A model generated the notes under the pieces. That model was not told the DNA's origin. It saw nothing but the letters and a program-made list of their open reading frames with translations, and made no database searches. The position numbers and the translations under genes were made by a program. Source: CAWCFV01 sp963794995 (GTDB lineage Bacteria; Actinomycetota; Actinomycetes; JACCUZ01). Taken from it: a stretch of DNA of 64,000 nucleotides. This document shows positions 40,864 through 49,406 of this stretch, one piece after another. Within the stretch, counting starts at the first letter, position 1. Each line of letters opens with the position of its first letter. Where the stretch lies: positions 2,666,001 to 2,730,000 of the forward strand of contig CAWCFV010000002.1 in assembly GCA_963794995.1 (NCBI GenBank), in the 5' to 3' direction.

Positions 40864-41568
40864 ATGGGTGCTCCAGCCGCCGTGATCGCCCGGGGAGGTG
40901 GGTTCGTGGTCGACCCGACCCGCCGCGCCGTCGAGCGCCCCGCGGAGACCCACGAGCGCCCGGCCGCCGAGGCGGCCGCCGCCACGGCGGGGCTCGGCGG
41001 CACCGACTGGACCCCGCCGTCCTGGGACGAGGTCGTCCGGACGCACTCCGCGCGGGTCTACCGCCTCGCCTACCGGCTCACCGGCAACCCGCACGACGCC
41101 GAGGACCTCACCCAGGACGTGTTCGTCCGGGTCTTCCGGTCGCTGTCCAGCTACTCGCCCGGCACGTTCGAGGGCTGGCTGCACCGGATCACGACGAACC
41201 TGTTCCTCGACCAGGTGCGCCGCAAGCAGCGGATCCGCTTCGACGGCCTGGCCGACGACGCCGCCGAGCGGCTGCCCGGCCGGGAGCCCGGCCCGGCGCA
41301 GGTCTACGACGACACCCACTTCGACGACGACGTGCAGCGCGCCCTCGACGCCCTGCCGCCCGACTTCCGGGCCTGCGTCGTGCTCTGTGACATCGAGGGG
41401 CTCTCCTACGAGGAGATCGCCGCCACGCTCAACATCAAGCTCGGCACGGTGCGCAGCCGGATCCACCGCGGGCGCGCCCAGCTGCGGGCCGCGCTCGAGC
41501 ACCGCGCTCCCGGCCACCGCGAGGCCGCCGGGCCCGGCGGGCCCGACCCGCAGGGGGCGGGCTCGTGA
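40864..41568 (+). CDS. sigE: ECF sigma factor SigE
   Basis: Envelope-stress sigma factor of 234 residues. Region 2 has VYRLAYRLTGNPHDAEDLTQDVFVRVFRSL in parts, region 2.4 the WLHRITTNLFLDQVRRKQR helix, and region 4 the YEEIAATLNIKLGTVRSRIHRGRAQL helix-turn-helix. About 50 extra N-terminal residues precede region 2, as in mycobacterial SigE. It is followed, with a GTGA overlap, by its zinc anti-sigma factor, then an RseB-like gene and htrA, the same order as in mycobacteria apart from the added RseB-like gene. Confidence 0.92.
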   Translation: MGAPAAVIARGGGFVVDPTRRAVERPAETHERPAAEAAAATAGLGGTDWTPPSWDEVVRTHSARVYRLAYRLTGNPHDAEDLTQDVFVRVFRSLSSYSPGTFEGWLHRITTNLFLDQVRRKQRIRFDGLADDAAERLPGREPGPAQVYDDTHFDDDVQRALDALPPDFRACVVLCDIEGLSYEEIAATLNIKLGTVRSRIHRGRAQLRAALEHRAPGHREAAGPGGPDPQGAGS

Positions 41569-42155
41569 CGCACCTCGGGCACCGCATCTCCGCGCTGGTC
41601 GACGGCGAGCTCGGGCACGAGGCGCGCGACCGGGCCCTGTCCCACGTCGCGGGTTGCCCCGACTGCCGCACCTCTCTCGAGGCCGAGCGCGCGGTCAAGG
41701 ACCTGCTGGCCGGCGCTGCCGCGCCGGCCCCCTCCGCCGCCATGCTCGCGTCGCTGCAGGCCCTGTCCCGGCCCGGGGGCCCGCTTCCCCCGCGCTCGCG
41801 GACCATGCCGCAGGGACCGGTGGTCCCCGTCCTGCCGCCGCCCGGCCGGGCCCCGCGTGGCGTGCGCGCCGACCCGCGGCGTCCGACCTCCGGGCCGGGC
41901 GCCGCGGCCGGCCGCGCCCGCCGGCGGGCGCGCTACGCCGCGGTGGGCGCTCTGTCGGTCGCCGGGCTGGTCCTCGGCACCGCGTTCGCGGCCGGCGCGC
42001 CCCGCGGCTCCTCGCAGACCCCGGTCGTGCCGCCGGCCGCCGAGCTGACCGTCGAGCACAACGCCACCACGCGCGGCGTCACGCTCGGCGACCCCGGGCT
42101 CGGCGTGGGCGCGGGCTTCGGCGAGGTCACCTTCCCGACCGCCGTCCGGCGGTGA
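41565..42155 (+). CDS. rseA: Zinc-type anti-sigma factor RseA
   Basis: A 196-residue membrane anti-sigma factor. The zinc anti-sigma motif is His27-x3-Cys31-x2-Cys34 in LSHVAGCPDCRTSLE, at the N-terminus that holds SigE. A Pro-rich linker leads to one membrane segment (about 124-144) and a short outer tail. GTG 41565 overlaps the sigE stop by 4 bases, so sigma and anti-sigma are made together. Release would follow oxidation of the cysteines or proteolysis. Confidence 0.87.
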   Translation: MTHLGHRISALVDGELGHEARDRALSHVAGCPDCRTSLEAERAVKDLLAGAAAPAPSAAMLASLQALSRPGGPLPPRSRTMPQGPVVPVLPPPGRAPRGVRADPRRPTSGPGAAAGRARRRARYAAVGALSVAGLVLGTAFAAGAPRGSSQTPVVPPAAELTVEHNATTRGVTLGDPGLGVGAGFGEVTFPTAVRR

Positions 42156-43243
42156 GACGCCTCGCCCTCGTGACCGGGGCCGTCCTGGTCGTGGCCTCGC
42201 TGGCGGTGACCGCCCTGCTCGTCTCCGGGTCCCCGAGAGCACCGCGCAGCCCCGCTGCCGAGGGGACCGCGCCCGCGAGCCCCCCGTCGGTCGATCCCGC
42301 GGCCAGGGTCCTGCTCGAGCGGGCCGCCGCAGCGGCGGCGACCACCGCCTACCACGGGGTCCAGTTCGTCTCCGCCTGGACCAGCACCGGCACGACCAGC
42401 GAGGTGGTCACCGTCGACCACGACCCGGGCCGCGGGACGACGGTCCGCAGCGACGGCACGGTGCGCTCGCCCGCGCGCACGGCCCGGGTGCACACGGAGG
42501 GCGTCCGGGTGCTGCCCGCCGGGGGAGCCGTCGGACTGCTCGCCGAGCACTACTCCCTGGCGCGCGGCGGGGCCGAGGTGGTCGCGGGCCGCGAGGTCGA
42601 GGTCGTCGTGGCCCGCCGACCCGGTGCCCCGGCCGGCCGGGGAGAGGCGGCCCGGTTCTGGATCGACCGCGACAGCGGCCTCGTCCTGCGCCGCGAGGTC
42701 TACGACCGCCGGGGGCGCACCACCCGGGCCAGCGCCTTCGTCGAGGTGACGGTCGGACGCTCCGCCGGCTCGTCGGGGCAGGCCGCCACCGCCTGGCCGA
42801 CGACTCTCGACGAGGCGTCCTTGCAGCGTCTGCGCGCCAACGGCTGGCACTGTCCCGAGCGGCTGCCCGGCCCGCTGGCGCTGGTGGACGCGCGCCGCGG
42901 CGGCGCAGACCGGGGCGACTCGGACATCGTGCACCTCAGCTACAGCGACGGCATCGCCAGCGTCTCGGTCTTCGAGCAGCGCGGCCGGCTCGACGAGGCC
43001 GGGCTGGCCGGGCACCGTCGCGTGGTGCGCGACGGGCGGGTGGTGTGGGTCCACGGCCAGGTCCCACGCCGCGTCGTGTGGTCGGCCGGCGGCCGGGTCT
43101 ACACCGTGGTCGCCGACGCGCCGGAGCGTACGGTGGACGCCGTGGTCGCCGCCCTGCCGCACCGGGGGGACCAGGACGGTGCCCTCGGCCGTCTCGGCCG
43201 CGGGCTGGACCGGGTGGCGTCCTGGTTCAACCCGGCCGGCTGA
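42152..43243 (+). CDS. MucB/RseB-like sigma-E regulatory protein
   Basis: A 363-residue exported protein: membrane segment or uncleaved signal at about 5-25, then a domain like the lipoprotein-type N-terminal half of RseB/MucB (VTVDHDPGRGTTVRSDG, FWIDRDSGLVLRREVYDRRG). A second domain follows (IVHLSYSDGIASVSVFEQRG, DGRVVWVHGQVPRRVVW). RseB proteins bind RseA outside the membrane and delay its cleavage. GTG 42152 overlaps the rseA stop by 4 bases, so sigE, rseA and this gene form a coupled set. Confidence 0.8.
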   Translation: MRRLALVTGAVLVVASLAVTALLVSGSPRAPRSPAAEGTAPASPPSVDPAARVLLERAAAAAATTAYHGVQFVSAWTSTGTTSEVVTVDHDPGRGTTVRSDGTVRSPARTARVHTEGVRVLPAGGAVGLLAEHYSLARGGAEVVAGREVEVVVARRPGAPAGRGEAARFWIDRDSGLVLRREVYDRRGRTTRASAFVEVTVGRSAGSSGQAATAWPTTLDEASLQRLRANGWHCPERLPGPLALVDARRGGADRGDSDIVHLSYSDGIASVSVFEQRGRLDEAGLAGHRRVVRDGRVVWVHGQVPRRVVWSAGGRVYTVVADAPERTVDAVVAALPHRGDQDGALGRLGRGLDRVASWFNPAG

Positions 43244-43307
43244 GGGCAGGCCGACAGGCAGACGGACGGCCGACGGATCGACCCGTACGACAGGAGCGCG
43301 CAGGACG

Positions 43308-44756
43308 ATGGACGAGGACAAGGGCCCGGACGAGCGCCGGGACGACCGCCCCGGCGAGCCGGCAGGCACCGGCCCGTGGTGGGCCGGGTCGTCCGGCGAC
43401 GTGTGGGCCGCCCCGCCCCGTGACGAGCCCCACCGCGCCCGGGCCGACGTCGAGGACACCTGGCGTGACGTCCCGCGCCCGGTCAGCGCCACCCTCACCG
43501 ACGACGACACCCGCACCGACGGCACCCCGCCCGACGACACCCTGACCGCCGGCTGGGCCGACCCCGTGCCCGACCGAGGGACGGGCACGGATACCGGCGA
43601 CTACGACGTCTGGGCCCGCACCGACAGCGTCGGCCGGGAGCCGCGGCCGGCCGTCGCCGTCCGGACCGGCCTGCTCGTCTCGCTGGCCGCCGTCCTCGCG
43701 CTGGTCGCCGGCGTGGTCGGCGGCGGCGTGGGCTACCTGCTGGCCGACCGGGACCGGGGCGGGGTGACCGTCGACGGCGCGAGCCTGGGCTCGGCGCCCG
43801 CCCAGGACGTGGCGCGGCCGGAGGGGAGCATCCCCGGCATCGCCGCGAAGGTGCTGCCCAGCGTGGTGCAGATCCGCGTCCGGACCGCGCAGGGGCAGGC
43901 CACCGGGTCGGGCTTCGTCGTCGACGAGTCCGGCATCGTCGTGACCAACAACCATGTCGTCGACGACGCGCGCGGGGAGGTCGAGCTGACCTTCAGCGAC
44001 GGCACCAGCACCACCGCCACGGTCGTCGGGAAGTCCGCGAGCTACGACCTCGCGGCCCTGCGGCTGGACGCCAAGGACCTTCCGGCGCTGCCGCTGGGCA
44101 ACTCCGACAGCGTGGTCGTGGGCGACCAGGTGCTGGCGATCGGCTCGCCGCTGGGCCTGTCGGGCACCGTGACGAGCGGGATCGTCTCGGCGAAGAACCG
44201 CCCCGTCACGGCCGGTGGCGCGAACGGCTCCGGCGACAGCGCCTACATCAACGCGATCCAGACCGACGCGGCGATCAACCCGGGCAACTCCGGCGGGCCC
44301 CTGGTGAACCTCGAGGGCGAGGTGATCGGGGTCAACTCCGCGATCGCCACCGTCGGCGGCGGGACCTTCGGGCAGGACGCCGGCAACATCGGGGTCGGCT
44401 TCGCGATCCCCATCAACCAGGTCCGCCGCACCGTCGAACAGCTGCTCGACAGCGGCAAGGCCGAGTTCCCGATCATCGGCGCCAGCATCGACGGCACCTT
44501 CGGCGGCGAGGGCGCCCGGATCGCCGCCGAGGAGATCGACGGCAACCCGCCCCTGGTGCCCGGCGGGCCCGCCGAGCGGGCCGGCATGCAGCCGGGCGAC
44601 ATCGTGGTGGCCATCGACGGCAAGCAGGTCGCCGACAGCTCGGAGCTGATCGTGGCGATCCGGTCCCAGCAGCCGGGGGACACCGTCACGCTCACCGTCA
44701 GCCGGGGCGGCACCGAGCAGGACGTCCGGGTGACGCTGGGCGCCAGCGAGGGCTGA
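43308..44756 (+). CDS. htrA: HtrA/DegP-like membrane serine protease with PDZ domain
   Basis: A 482-residue trypsin-like protease of envelope quality control. A cytoplasmic N-terminus of about 115 acidic residues precedes one membrane segment (about 118-146). The outer protease domain has the triad His216 (TNNHVV), Asp247 (SYDLAAL) and Ser328 (NPGNSGGPL), and a PDZ domain follows (about 370-475, PAERAGMQPGDIVVAIDGKQV). ATG 43308 follows CAGGAGCGCGCAGGACG. It lies behind the SigE set, of which it is probably a target and feedback element. Confidence 0.93.
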   Translation: MDEDKGPDERRDDRPGEPAGTGPWWAGSSGDVWAAPPRDEPHRARADVEDTWRDVPRPVSATLTDDDTRTDGTPPDDTLTAGWADPVPDRGTGTDTGDYDVWARTDSVGREPRPAVAVRTGLLVSLAAVLALVAGVVGGGVGYLLADRDRGGVTVDGASLGSAPAQDVARPEGSIPGIAAKVLPSVVQIRVRTAQGQATGSGFVVDESGIVVTNNHVVDDARGEVELTFSDGTSTTATVVGKSASYDLAALRLDAKDLPALPLGNSDSVVVGDQVLAIGSPLGLSGTVTSGIVSAKNRPVTAGGANGSGDSAYINAIQTDAAINPGNSGGPLVNLEGEVIGVNSAIATVGGGTFGQDAGNIGVGFAIPINQVRRTVEQLLDSGKAEFPIIGASIDGTFGGEGARIAAEEIDGNPPLVPGGPAERAGMQPGDIVVAIDGKQVADSSELIVAIRSQQPGDTVTLTVSRGGTEQDVRVTLGASEG

Positions 44757-44812
44757 GCGCGGACCGGGCCGTTCCGCCGCGACGGCCAGGCACGGGGTGA
44801 GAGGATCGGCGG

Positions 44813-45166
44813 GTGCCTTTCGACATCGGCCTGGGCGAGCTGATCGGACTCGCGATCGTCGCGCTGATCGTGCTCGGCCCGGAGAAGCTGCCGCGCTACG
44901 CGGCCGATGCGGCACGCATGCTGCGCACGGTGCGGCAGATGGCCAGCCAGGCCCGTACCGAGGTCAGCAAGGAGCTCGGGCCGGACCTCGGCGGGCTGCG
45001 TGACCTGAACCCGCGTGGCCTGGTCCGCAAGCACCTGCTGGAGCCGGTCGACCTGGACAACCTCGAGACCCTCGGCGACGCGCCGGCCAAGCCCGCCCAG
45101 CGGCGCGGTCCCGGTGCCACCGAGGGCCGCCCGCCCGCTCCCCGCTACGACGAGGACGTCACCTAG
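44813..45166 (+). CDS. tatB: Twin-arginine translocase subunit TatB
   Basis: A 117-residue TatB. The N-terminal membrane helix (about 6-21) ends in LGPEKLPRYA, with the family's Gly22-Pro23 hinge and Glu, followed by an amphipathic helix (DAARMLRTVRQMASQA) and an acidic/Pro tail. TatB with TatC receives folded twin-arginine proteins. GTG 44813 is six bases from GAGGAT, which could be a weak leaderless -10. It follows sigE-htrA as in mycobacteria. Confidence 0.92.
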   Translation: MPFDIGLGELIGLAIVALIVLGPEKLPRYAADAARMLRTVRQMASQARTEVSKELGPDLGGLRDLNPRGLVRKHLLEPVDLDNLETLGDAPAKPAQRRGPGATEGRPPAPRYDEDVT

Positions 45167-45175
45167 CCGAGGGGT

Positions 45176-46333
45176 CTAGCGCCCCGCGGGCGAGAGGCCC
45201 AGCGAGCGGCCCGCCAGCCCCCTGGCCCGGTGCCCGAGGCTCTTCGCGACCTTGGCCAGCTCCTGCGCCGCCGGGGCGTCGGGGTCCGAGAGCACCAGGG
45301 GCCGGCCGGAGTCGCCGCCCTCGCGGAGCCGGGTGTCCAGCGGGATCTGACCGAGCAGGGGCACCGGCGCGCCCATGGCGCGGGTGAGCCCGTCGGCGAC
45401 GGCCTGGCCGCCGCCGCTGCCGAACACGTCGATCCGGTCGCCGCAGTGCGGGCAGGGCAGCCAGGACATGTTCTCGACCACGCCGGCGATCTGCTGGTGG
45501 GTCTGCAGCGCGATGGTGCCGGCCCGCTCGGCGACCTCCGCCGCGGCCTGCTGCGGAGTGGTGACGACCAGCAGCTCGGCGGGCGGCACGAGCTGGGCGA
45601 CCGAGATCGCGATGTCACCGGTGCCGGGCGGGAGGTCCATCAGCAGGACGTCGAGGTCGCCCCAGTAGACGTCGCCGAGGAACTGCTGCAGGGCGCGGTG
45701 CAGCATCGGTCCGCGCCAGACCACCGGCTGGTTGTTCGCGACGAACATCCCGATCGAGATGACCTTCACGTCCAGGGCCACCGGCGGGAGAATCATGTCC
45801 TCGACCTGGGTGGGCCGGCCCTCGACCCCCAGCATCCGCGGGATCGAGTGCCCGTAGATGTCCGCGTCGACGACGCCCACCGAGAGCCCGTCGCGCGCCA
45901 TCGCCGCGGCCAGGTTGACCGTCACCGACGACTTGCCGACCCCGCCCTTGCCGGACGCCACGGCATAGACCCGGGTGAGCGAGCCGGGCCGGGCGAAGGG
46001 GATCTCCCGCTCGACCTGGCCGGACTCGGTCCGCAGCCGGGTCTGCAGCTCCTGGCGCTGGGTGGCCGACATGACGTCCAGCTCGACGTCCACGCCGGTC
46101 ACGCCCTCGACGGTGCTGACCGCCGAGGTGACGTTCTTGGTGATGGTGTCCCGCATGGGGCAGCCGGCGACCGTGAGGTAGATGGCCACCCGGACCCGGC
46201 CGTCGGGCTCGATGTCGACCGACTTCACCATGCCCAGGTCGGTGATCGGGCGGCGGATCTCGGGATCGTCGACGGTGGCGAGGGCGGCCTGGACGGCGTC
46301 CGGGGTCGGACGGGTCACGGAGGGGGCAGGCAT
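45176..46333 (-). CDS. mrp: Mrp/NBP35-type P-loop ATPase, iron-sulfur carrier
   Basis: A 385-residue ApbC/Mrp protein that carries iron-sulfur clusters to target enzymes. An N-terminal MIP18/DUF59 domain (about 8-88, with GCPMRDTI) is followed by the ATPase core: deviant Walker A GKGGVGKS at 128-135, VDADIYGHSIPRMLG and LMDLPPGTGD. The bridging cysteines are Cys294 and Cys297 (CPHC). ATG 46333 is chosen because TAGCAT ends seven bases upstream; an earlier in-frame ATG would add 26 residues of no family match. It converges with tatB. Confidence 0.94.
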   Translation of the reverse strand: MPAPSVTRPTPDAVQAALATVDDPEIRRPITDLGMVKSVDIEPDGRVRVAIYLTVAGCPMRDTITKNVTSAVSTVEGVTGVDVELDVMSATQRQELQTRLRTESGQVEREIPFARPGSLTRVYAVASGKGGVGKSSVTVNLAAAMARDGLSVGVVDADIYGHSIPRMLGVEGRPTQVEDMILPPVALDVKVISIGMFVANNQPVVWRGPMLHRALQQFLGDVYWGDLDVLLMDLPPGTGDIAISVAQLVPPAELLVVTTPQQAAAEVAERAGTIALQTHQQIAGVVENMSWLPCPHCGDRIDVFGSGGGQAVADGLTRAMGAPVPLLGQIPLDTRLREGGDSGRPLVLSDPDAPAAQELAKVAKSLGHRARGLAGRSLGLSPAGR

Positions 46334-46340
46334 GCCTTCG

Positions 46341-46346
46341 ATGCTA
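46341..46346 (-). promoter_or_regulatory. -10 box (leaderless) of mrp
   Basis: On the minus strand TAGCAT ends seven bases before ATG 46333 and decides that start over an upstream one. Confidence 0.5.
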
Positions 46347-46396
46347 CGTGCCGGACGGGGGGCACCCGGTGCCGCCCTGTTCGGCCCTCTACGGCC

Positions 46397-46402
46397 TACC
46401 AT
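46397..46402 (+). promoter_or_regulatory. -10 box (leaderless) of the second MarR gene
   Basis: TACCAT ends seven bases before ATG 46410; no ribosome site. Confidence 0.5.
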
Positions 46403-46409
46403 CGGTGTC

Positions 46410-46901
46410 ATGCCACGGTCGGGGGACCTGAGCGATCAGCAGATGCTGGCGTGGCGCCGCTTCCTGCGCGCGCACGCGGAGGTCACGCGGCGCCTCGAGA
46501 GCGACCTGGTCGCCGAGCAGCAGCTGCCGCTGGCGTCGTACGACGTCCTGGTCCAGCTGGTCGAGGTGCCCGACCGCAGGCTGCGGATGTCCGAGCTGGC
46601 CGGCCGGGTCCTGCTGTCGCGCAGCGGGCTGACCCGACTGGTCGACCGGCTGGAGCGCGAGGGGCTGGTGCGCCGCGAGGCGTGCGACGAGGACGGGCGC
46701 GGCATGTTCACCGTGCTCACCGCCGCGGGTCTGTCGCGGCTGCGTGCGGCCAGCCCGGTGCACCTGCGCGGTGTCCGGCAGCATGCGGTGGGCCGGCTCG
46801 ACGACGACGAGGCGGAGGCGCTCGCCGGCCTGCTCGCGAAGATGACCGACGACGAGGCGTCGCAGCCGCCCGCGCTGTCCGGGGTCACCCCCGCGGGCTG
46901 A
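46410..46901 (+). CDS. MarR family transcriptional regulator
   Basis: A 163-residue MarR protein. The recognition helix is in MSELAGRVLLSRSGLTRLVDRLEREGLV and the wing in RREACDEDGRGMFTVLT, in pieces. It differs from the MarR at 33123 by a cysteine at the start of the wing. Divergent from mrp with starts 76 bp apart; no palindrome as clear as the 33-kb operators is seen here. Targets and ligand unknown. Confidence 0.87.
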   Translation: MPRSGDLSDQQMLAWRRFLRAHAEVTRRLESDLVAEQQLPLASYDVLVQLVEVPDRRLRMSELAGRVLLSRSGLTRLVDRLEREGLVRREACDEDGRGMFTVLTAAGLSRLRAASPVHLRGVRQHAVGRLDDDEAEALAGLLAKMTDDEASQPPALSGVTPAG

Positions 46902-46928
46902 CCGCCCTGCGTCCGTCGGCTCCGTACC

Positions 46929-47462
46929 TCACCCGCGGAGTGGGGCGGACCCGTCGTCGGGCTCCGCGTCGCGGGCCTGGCGCTCGTCGATCTCGTCGAG
47001 CAGCTGTCGCAGCTCGGAGCGCAGGAAGTCGCGGGTGGCGACGTCACCGACCGCCATCCGCAGCGCGGCCAGCTCGCGGGTCAGGTAGTCGGTGTCGGCG
47101 ATGTTGCGCTCGGCCCGCCCGCGGTCCTGCTCGTACTGCACGCGGTCCCGGTCCGCCTGCCGGTTCTGCGCCAGCAGGATCAGCGGAGCGGCGTAGGAGG
47201 CCTGGAGCGAGAGCATCAGGGTCAGGGCGATGAACGGGTAGTTGTCGAACTGGAGCTTCCAGGCGACGGCGTTCCAGACGAGCCACAGCAGGACGAAGAC
47301 GGTCATGTAGACCAGGAAGCGGCCGGTCCCGATGAAGCGCGCGATCCGCTCGGAGAGCCGGCCGAACGCGTCCGGGTCGTACGTCGGGGTCGGCACTATC
47401 ACGCGGCGGATCTCCCGCGGCTGGTCCAGGCGCGGGTTGCCGCGCCGCGACTCACGCGCCAT
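46929..47462 (-). CDS. DUF1003 membrane protein
   Basis: A 177-residue DUF1003 protein: two membrane helices (FLVYMTVFVLLWLVWNAVAW, then FIALTLMLSLQASYAAPLIL) and conserved NRQADRDR after them, then a helical Arg/Glu-rich tail. Function unknown. Its first 11 bases overlap the end of the upstream MgtE-N/CBS gene, so the two are probably made together, as in mycobacteria. Confidence 0.9.
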   Translation of the reverse strand: MARESRRGNPRLDQPREIRRVIVPTPTYDPDAFGRLSERIARFIGTGRFLVYMTVFVLLWLVWNAVAWKLQFDNYPFIALTLMLSLQASYAAPLILLAQNRQADRDRVQYEQDRGRAERNIADTDYLTRELAALRMAVGDVATRDFLRSELRQLLDEIDERQARDAEPDDGSAPLRG

Positions 47463-48750
47463 GGCGCACCTCGTCGTCGCGGATCGGGCCCGCCGCGTGG
47501 CCGGCCGGGTCGGCGCGGTCCCGGTGGCGCCAGTCGTCGGGCAGCAGGTGGTCGAGGACGTCGTCGACCGTGACGACGCCGAGGAGGTGGTCGCCCTCGT
47601 CGACGACGGGTGCCGCGACCATGTTGTAGGTCGCCAGGTGGTGGGTGATCGCCGTCAGCGGCACCTCGGGCCGCAGCGGCTCCATCGAGGTGTCGACCAC
47701 CCCGCTGACCAGAGCCGACGGCGGCTCGCGCAGCAGCCGCTGGATGTGCACGATGCCGAGGAAGCGGCCGGTCGGGGTCTCCATCGGCGGACGGCAGACG
47801 TAGACCTGGGCCGCCAGCGCCGGTGACAGCTCGGGCTGCCGGACCCGGGCGAGTGCGTCGGCGACCGTGGCGTCCGGGGGCAGGATCACCGGCTCGGTGG
47901 TCATCATGCCGCCGGCGGTGTCGTCGGAGTAGGTGAGCAGCCGGCGCAGCGGGGCCGCCTCGTCGGGCTCCATCAGCTCGAGGAGCTTCTCGGCCTCGGC
48001 CTGCGGCAGCTCCGAGAGCAGGTCGGCGGCGTCGTCGGGCTGCATGGCCTCCAGCACGTCGGCGGCGCGCTCCTGCTCGAGCTGGCCGAGGATCTCGACC
48101 TGGTCCTCCTCCGGCAGCTCCTCCAGCACGTCGGCGAGCTTCTCGTCGTCGAGGGCCGCCGCCACCTCGACCCGGCGCTTGGACGACAGCTCGTGCAGGA
48201 CCGACGCCAGGTCGGCGGCGTTGAGCTTCTCGAAGGTGGCGAGCAGGTTCGCCGCGCCCTGGCCGGTCTCGTCGACCTGCAGGCCGTCGGCGTCGCGCCA
48301 CTCGACGGTGACGGTCTCGCCCCGCCGGCGCAGGCCCTTCCCCGGCCGGCGGACGAACAGCCGGGTGACCTCCCAGTCGCGGGTGCGCTGCTGCTCCATG
48401 GCGACGTCCTCGACGACGGCGGACGAGCCGTCCTCGTGCAGCGTCACGGTGCGGTCGAGCAGCTCGCCCAGGACCAGCGTCTCGGTCGGGCGCTGCTGGA
48501 AGCGGCGCATGTTCACCAGGCCGGTGGTGATGACCTGCCCGGCGTCGACCGAGGTGACCCGGGTCATCGGGACGAAGATGCGGCGGCGACCGGGGACCTC
48601 GACCACCAGGCCCAGGACGCGGGGCTCGTCCCGGCCGATGCGCAGCGACACGACGACGTCGCGAATGCGGCCGACCTGGTCACCCGCGGGGTCGAAGAGC
48701 GGGGTGCCGGCCAGCCGCGCGATGAAGACCCTCGTCGGCGCGCCGCTCAC
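47452..48750 (-). CDS. PRC-barrel / MgtE-N / CBS protein without transporter domain
   Basis: A 432-residue cytoplasmic protein. Two PRC-barrel-like segments come first (LFDPAGDQVGRIRDVVVSL; LLDRTVTLHEDGSSAVVEDV), then an MgtE_N superhelix (about 195-310, LADVLEELPEEDQVEILGQL repeats) and a CBS pair (about 315-420). The membrane domain of the MgtE magnesium channel is absent, so this is a stand-alone sensor-like protein. CBS domains may bind nucleotides. GTG 48750 is backed by a -10 box eight bases upstream. It heads a two-gene unit with DUF1003. Confidence 0.88.
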   Translation of the reverse strand: MSGAPTRVFIARLAGTPLFDPAGDQVGRIRDVVVSLRIGRDEPRVLGLVVEVPGRRRIFVPMTRVTSVDAGQVITTGLVNMRRFQQRPTETLVLGELLDRTVTLHEDGSSAVVEDVAMEQQRTRDWEVTRLFVRRPGKGLRRRGETVTVEWRDADGLQVDETGQGAANLLATFEKLNAADLASVLHELSSKRRVEVAAALDDEKLADVLEELPEEDQVEILGQLEQERAADVLEAMQPDDAADLLSELPQAEAEKLLELMEPDEAAPLRRLLTYSDDTAGGMMTTEPVILPPDATVADALARVRQPELSPALAAQVYVCRPPMETPTGRFLGIVHIQRLLREPPSALVSGVVDTSMEPLRPEVPLTAITHHLATYNMVAAPVVDEGDHLLGVVTVDDVLDHLLPDDWRHRDRADPAGHAAGPIRDDEVRHGA

Positions 48751-48758
48751 GAGGCCCC

Positions 48759-48764
48759 AGGCTA
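48759..48764 (-). promoter_or_regulatory. -10 box (leaderless) of the MgtE-N/CBS gene
   Basis: On the minus strand TAGCCT ends eight bases before GTG 48750. Confidence 0.5.
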
Positions 48765-48827
48765 CCGGCGGGTCCCCCGCGCGAGGCGTCGCGGACGACC
48801 GCGCGCCACGAAGATCCTTGCCGGCGG

Positions 48828-49355
48828 TCAGCGGGCCCGCCGCCGGGCCCGCCGGCCGAGCACGAAGGGCAGCCGGCCGCGGGTCGTGGCCGGCGACGCC
48901 GGCGGCTCGGCTGCGTGCGACCGGTGGGACAGGTGCCCCGGTCCCTCCACCAGACGGCCGACCGGGTCGAGCCGGACCACCCGTGACTCGCGGGCCCACC
49001 GCGCCGGCTGGGCCTCGCCGTCGGCCGGGTTGAGCCGCTTGGCGTGCAGCTCGGGGACGACCCGAGCCCAGGCCTCGCCGTCGGGGGGCAGGGTCGACAC
49101 GGTGGCCCGGAAGGCGACCACCCGCCCGCCGGTGTCCTTGCTCCGGGCGGTGACGACGGCCTCGGACCCGTCCGGCAGGTCGGGCAGCGGCTGCTCGTCG
49201 CCGCCGGTGACGAGGTGCACCGCACCGTCCACCCAGACGTGCCACACGGCCGCGGCGTGCTTGTCGCCGTCGCCCCGCAGCCACAGCAGGGCCGACTTCT
49301 TGGCCACCTCCTCGACCAGGGCGCGGGCGAGCTCGGCGTCCCGGTCGGCGGTCAC
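48828..49355 (-). CDS. Conserved hypothetical protein, perhaps split-barrel flavin-binding-like
   Basis: A 175-residue soluble protein that I do not recognise with certainty. The region ALLWLRGDGDKHAAAVWHVWVDGAVHLVTGGDEQ (read in parts) and SEAVVTARSKDTGGRVVAFRA look like the strands of a pyridoxamine-phosphate-oxidase-type barrel, but no cofactor motif is clear. The tail is Arg-rich. GTG 49355 is the start. It is divergent from a DMT transporter gene 51 bases away. Confidence 0.55.
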   Translation of the reverse strand: MTADRDAELARALVEEVAKKSALLWLRGDGDKHAAAVWHVWVDGAVHLVTGGDEQPLPDLPDGSEAVVTARSKDTGGRVVAFRATVSTLPPDGEAWARVVPELHAKRLNPADGEAQPARWARESRVVRLDPVGRLVEGPGHLSHRSHAAEPPASPATTRGRLPFVLGRRARRRAR

Positions 49356-49406
49356 GACTGCGAGCGTGCCACAGGAGCGGTTCCGGCGGTGGGTGAGGAT
49401 GACCCG

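Noticed and set aside
41571..42242. Minus-strand open frame opposite rseA
   Set aside because: Antisense to a gene with a clear zinc anti-sigma motif and coupled start; no domain of its own.
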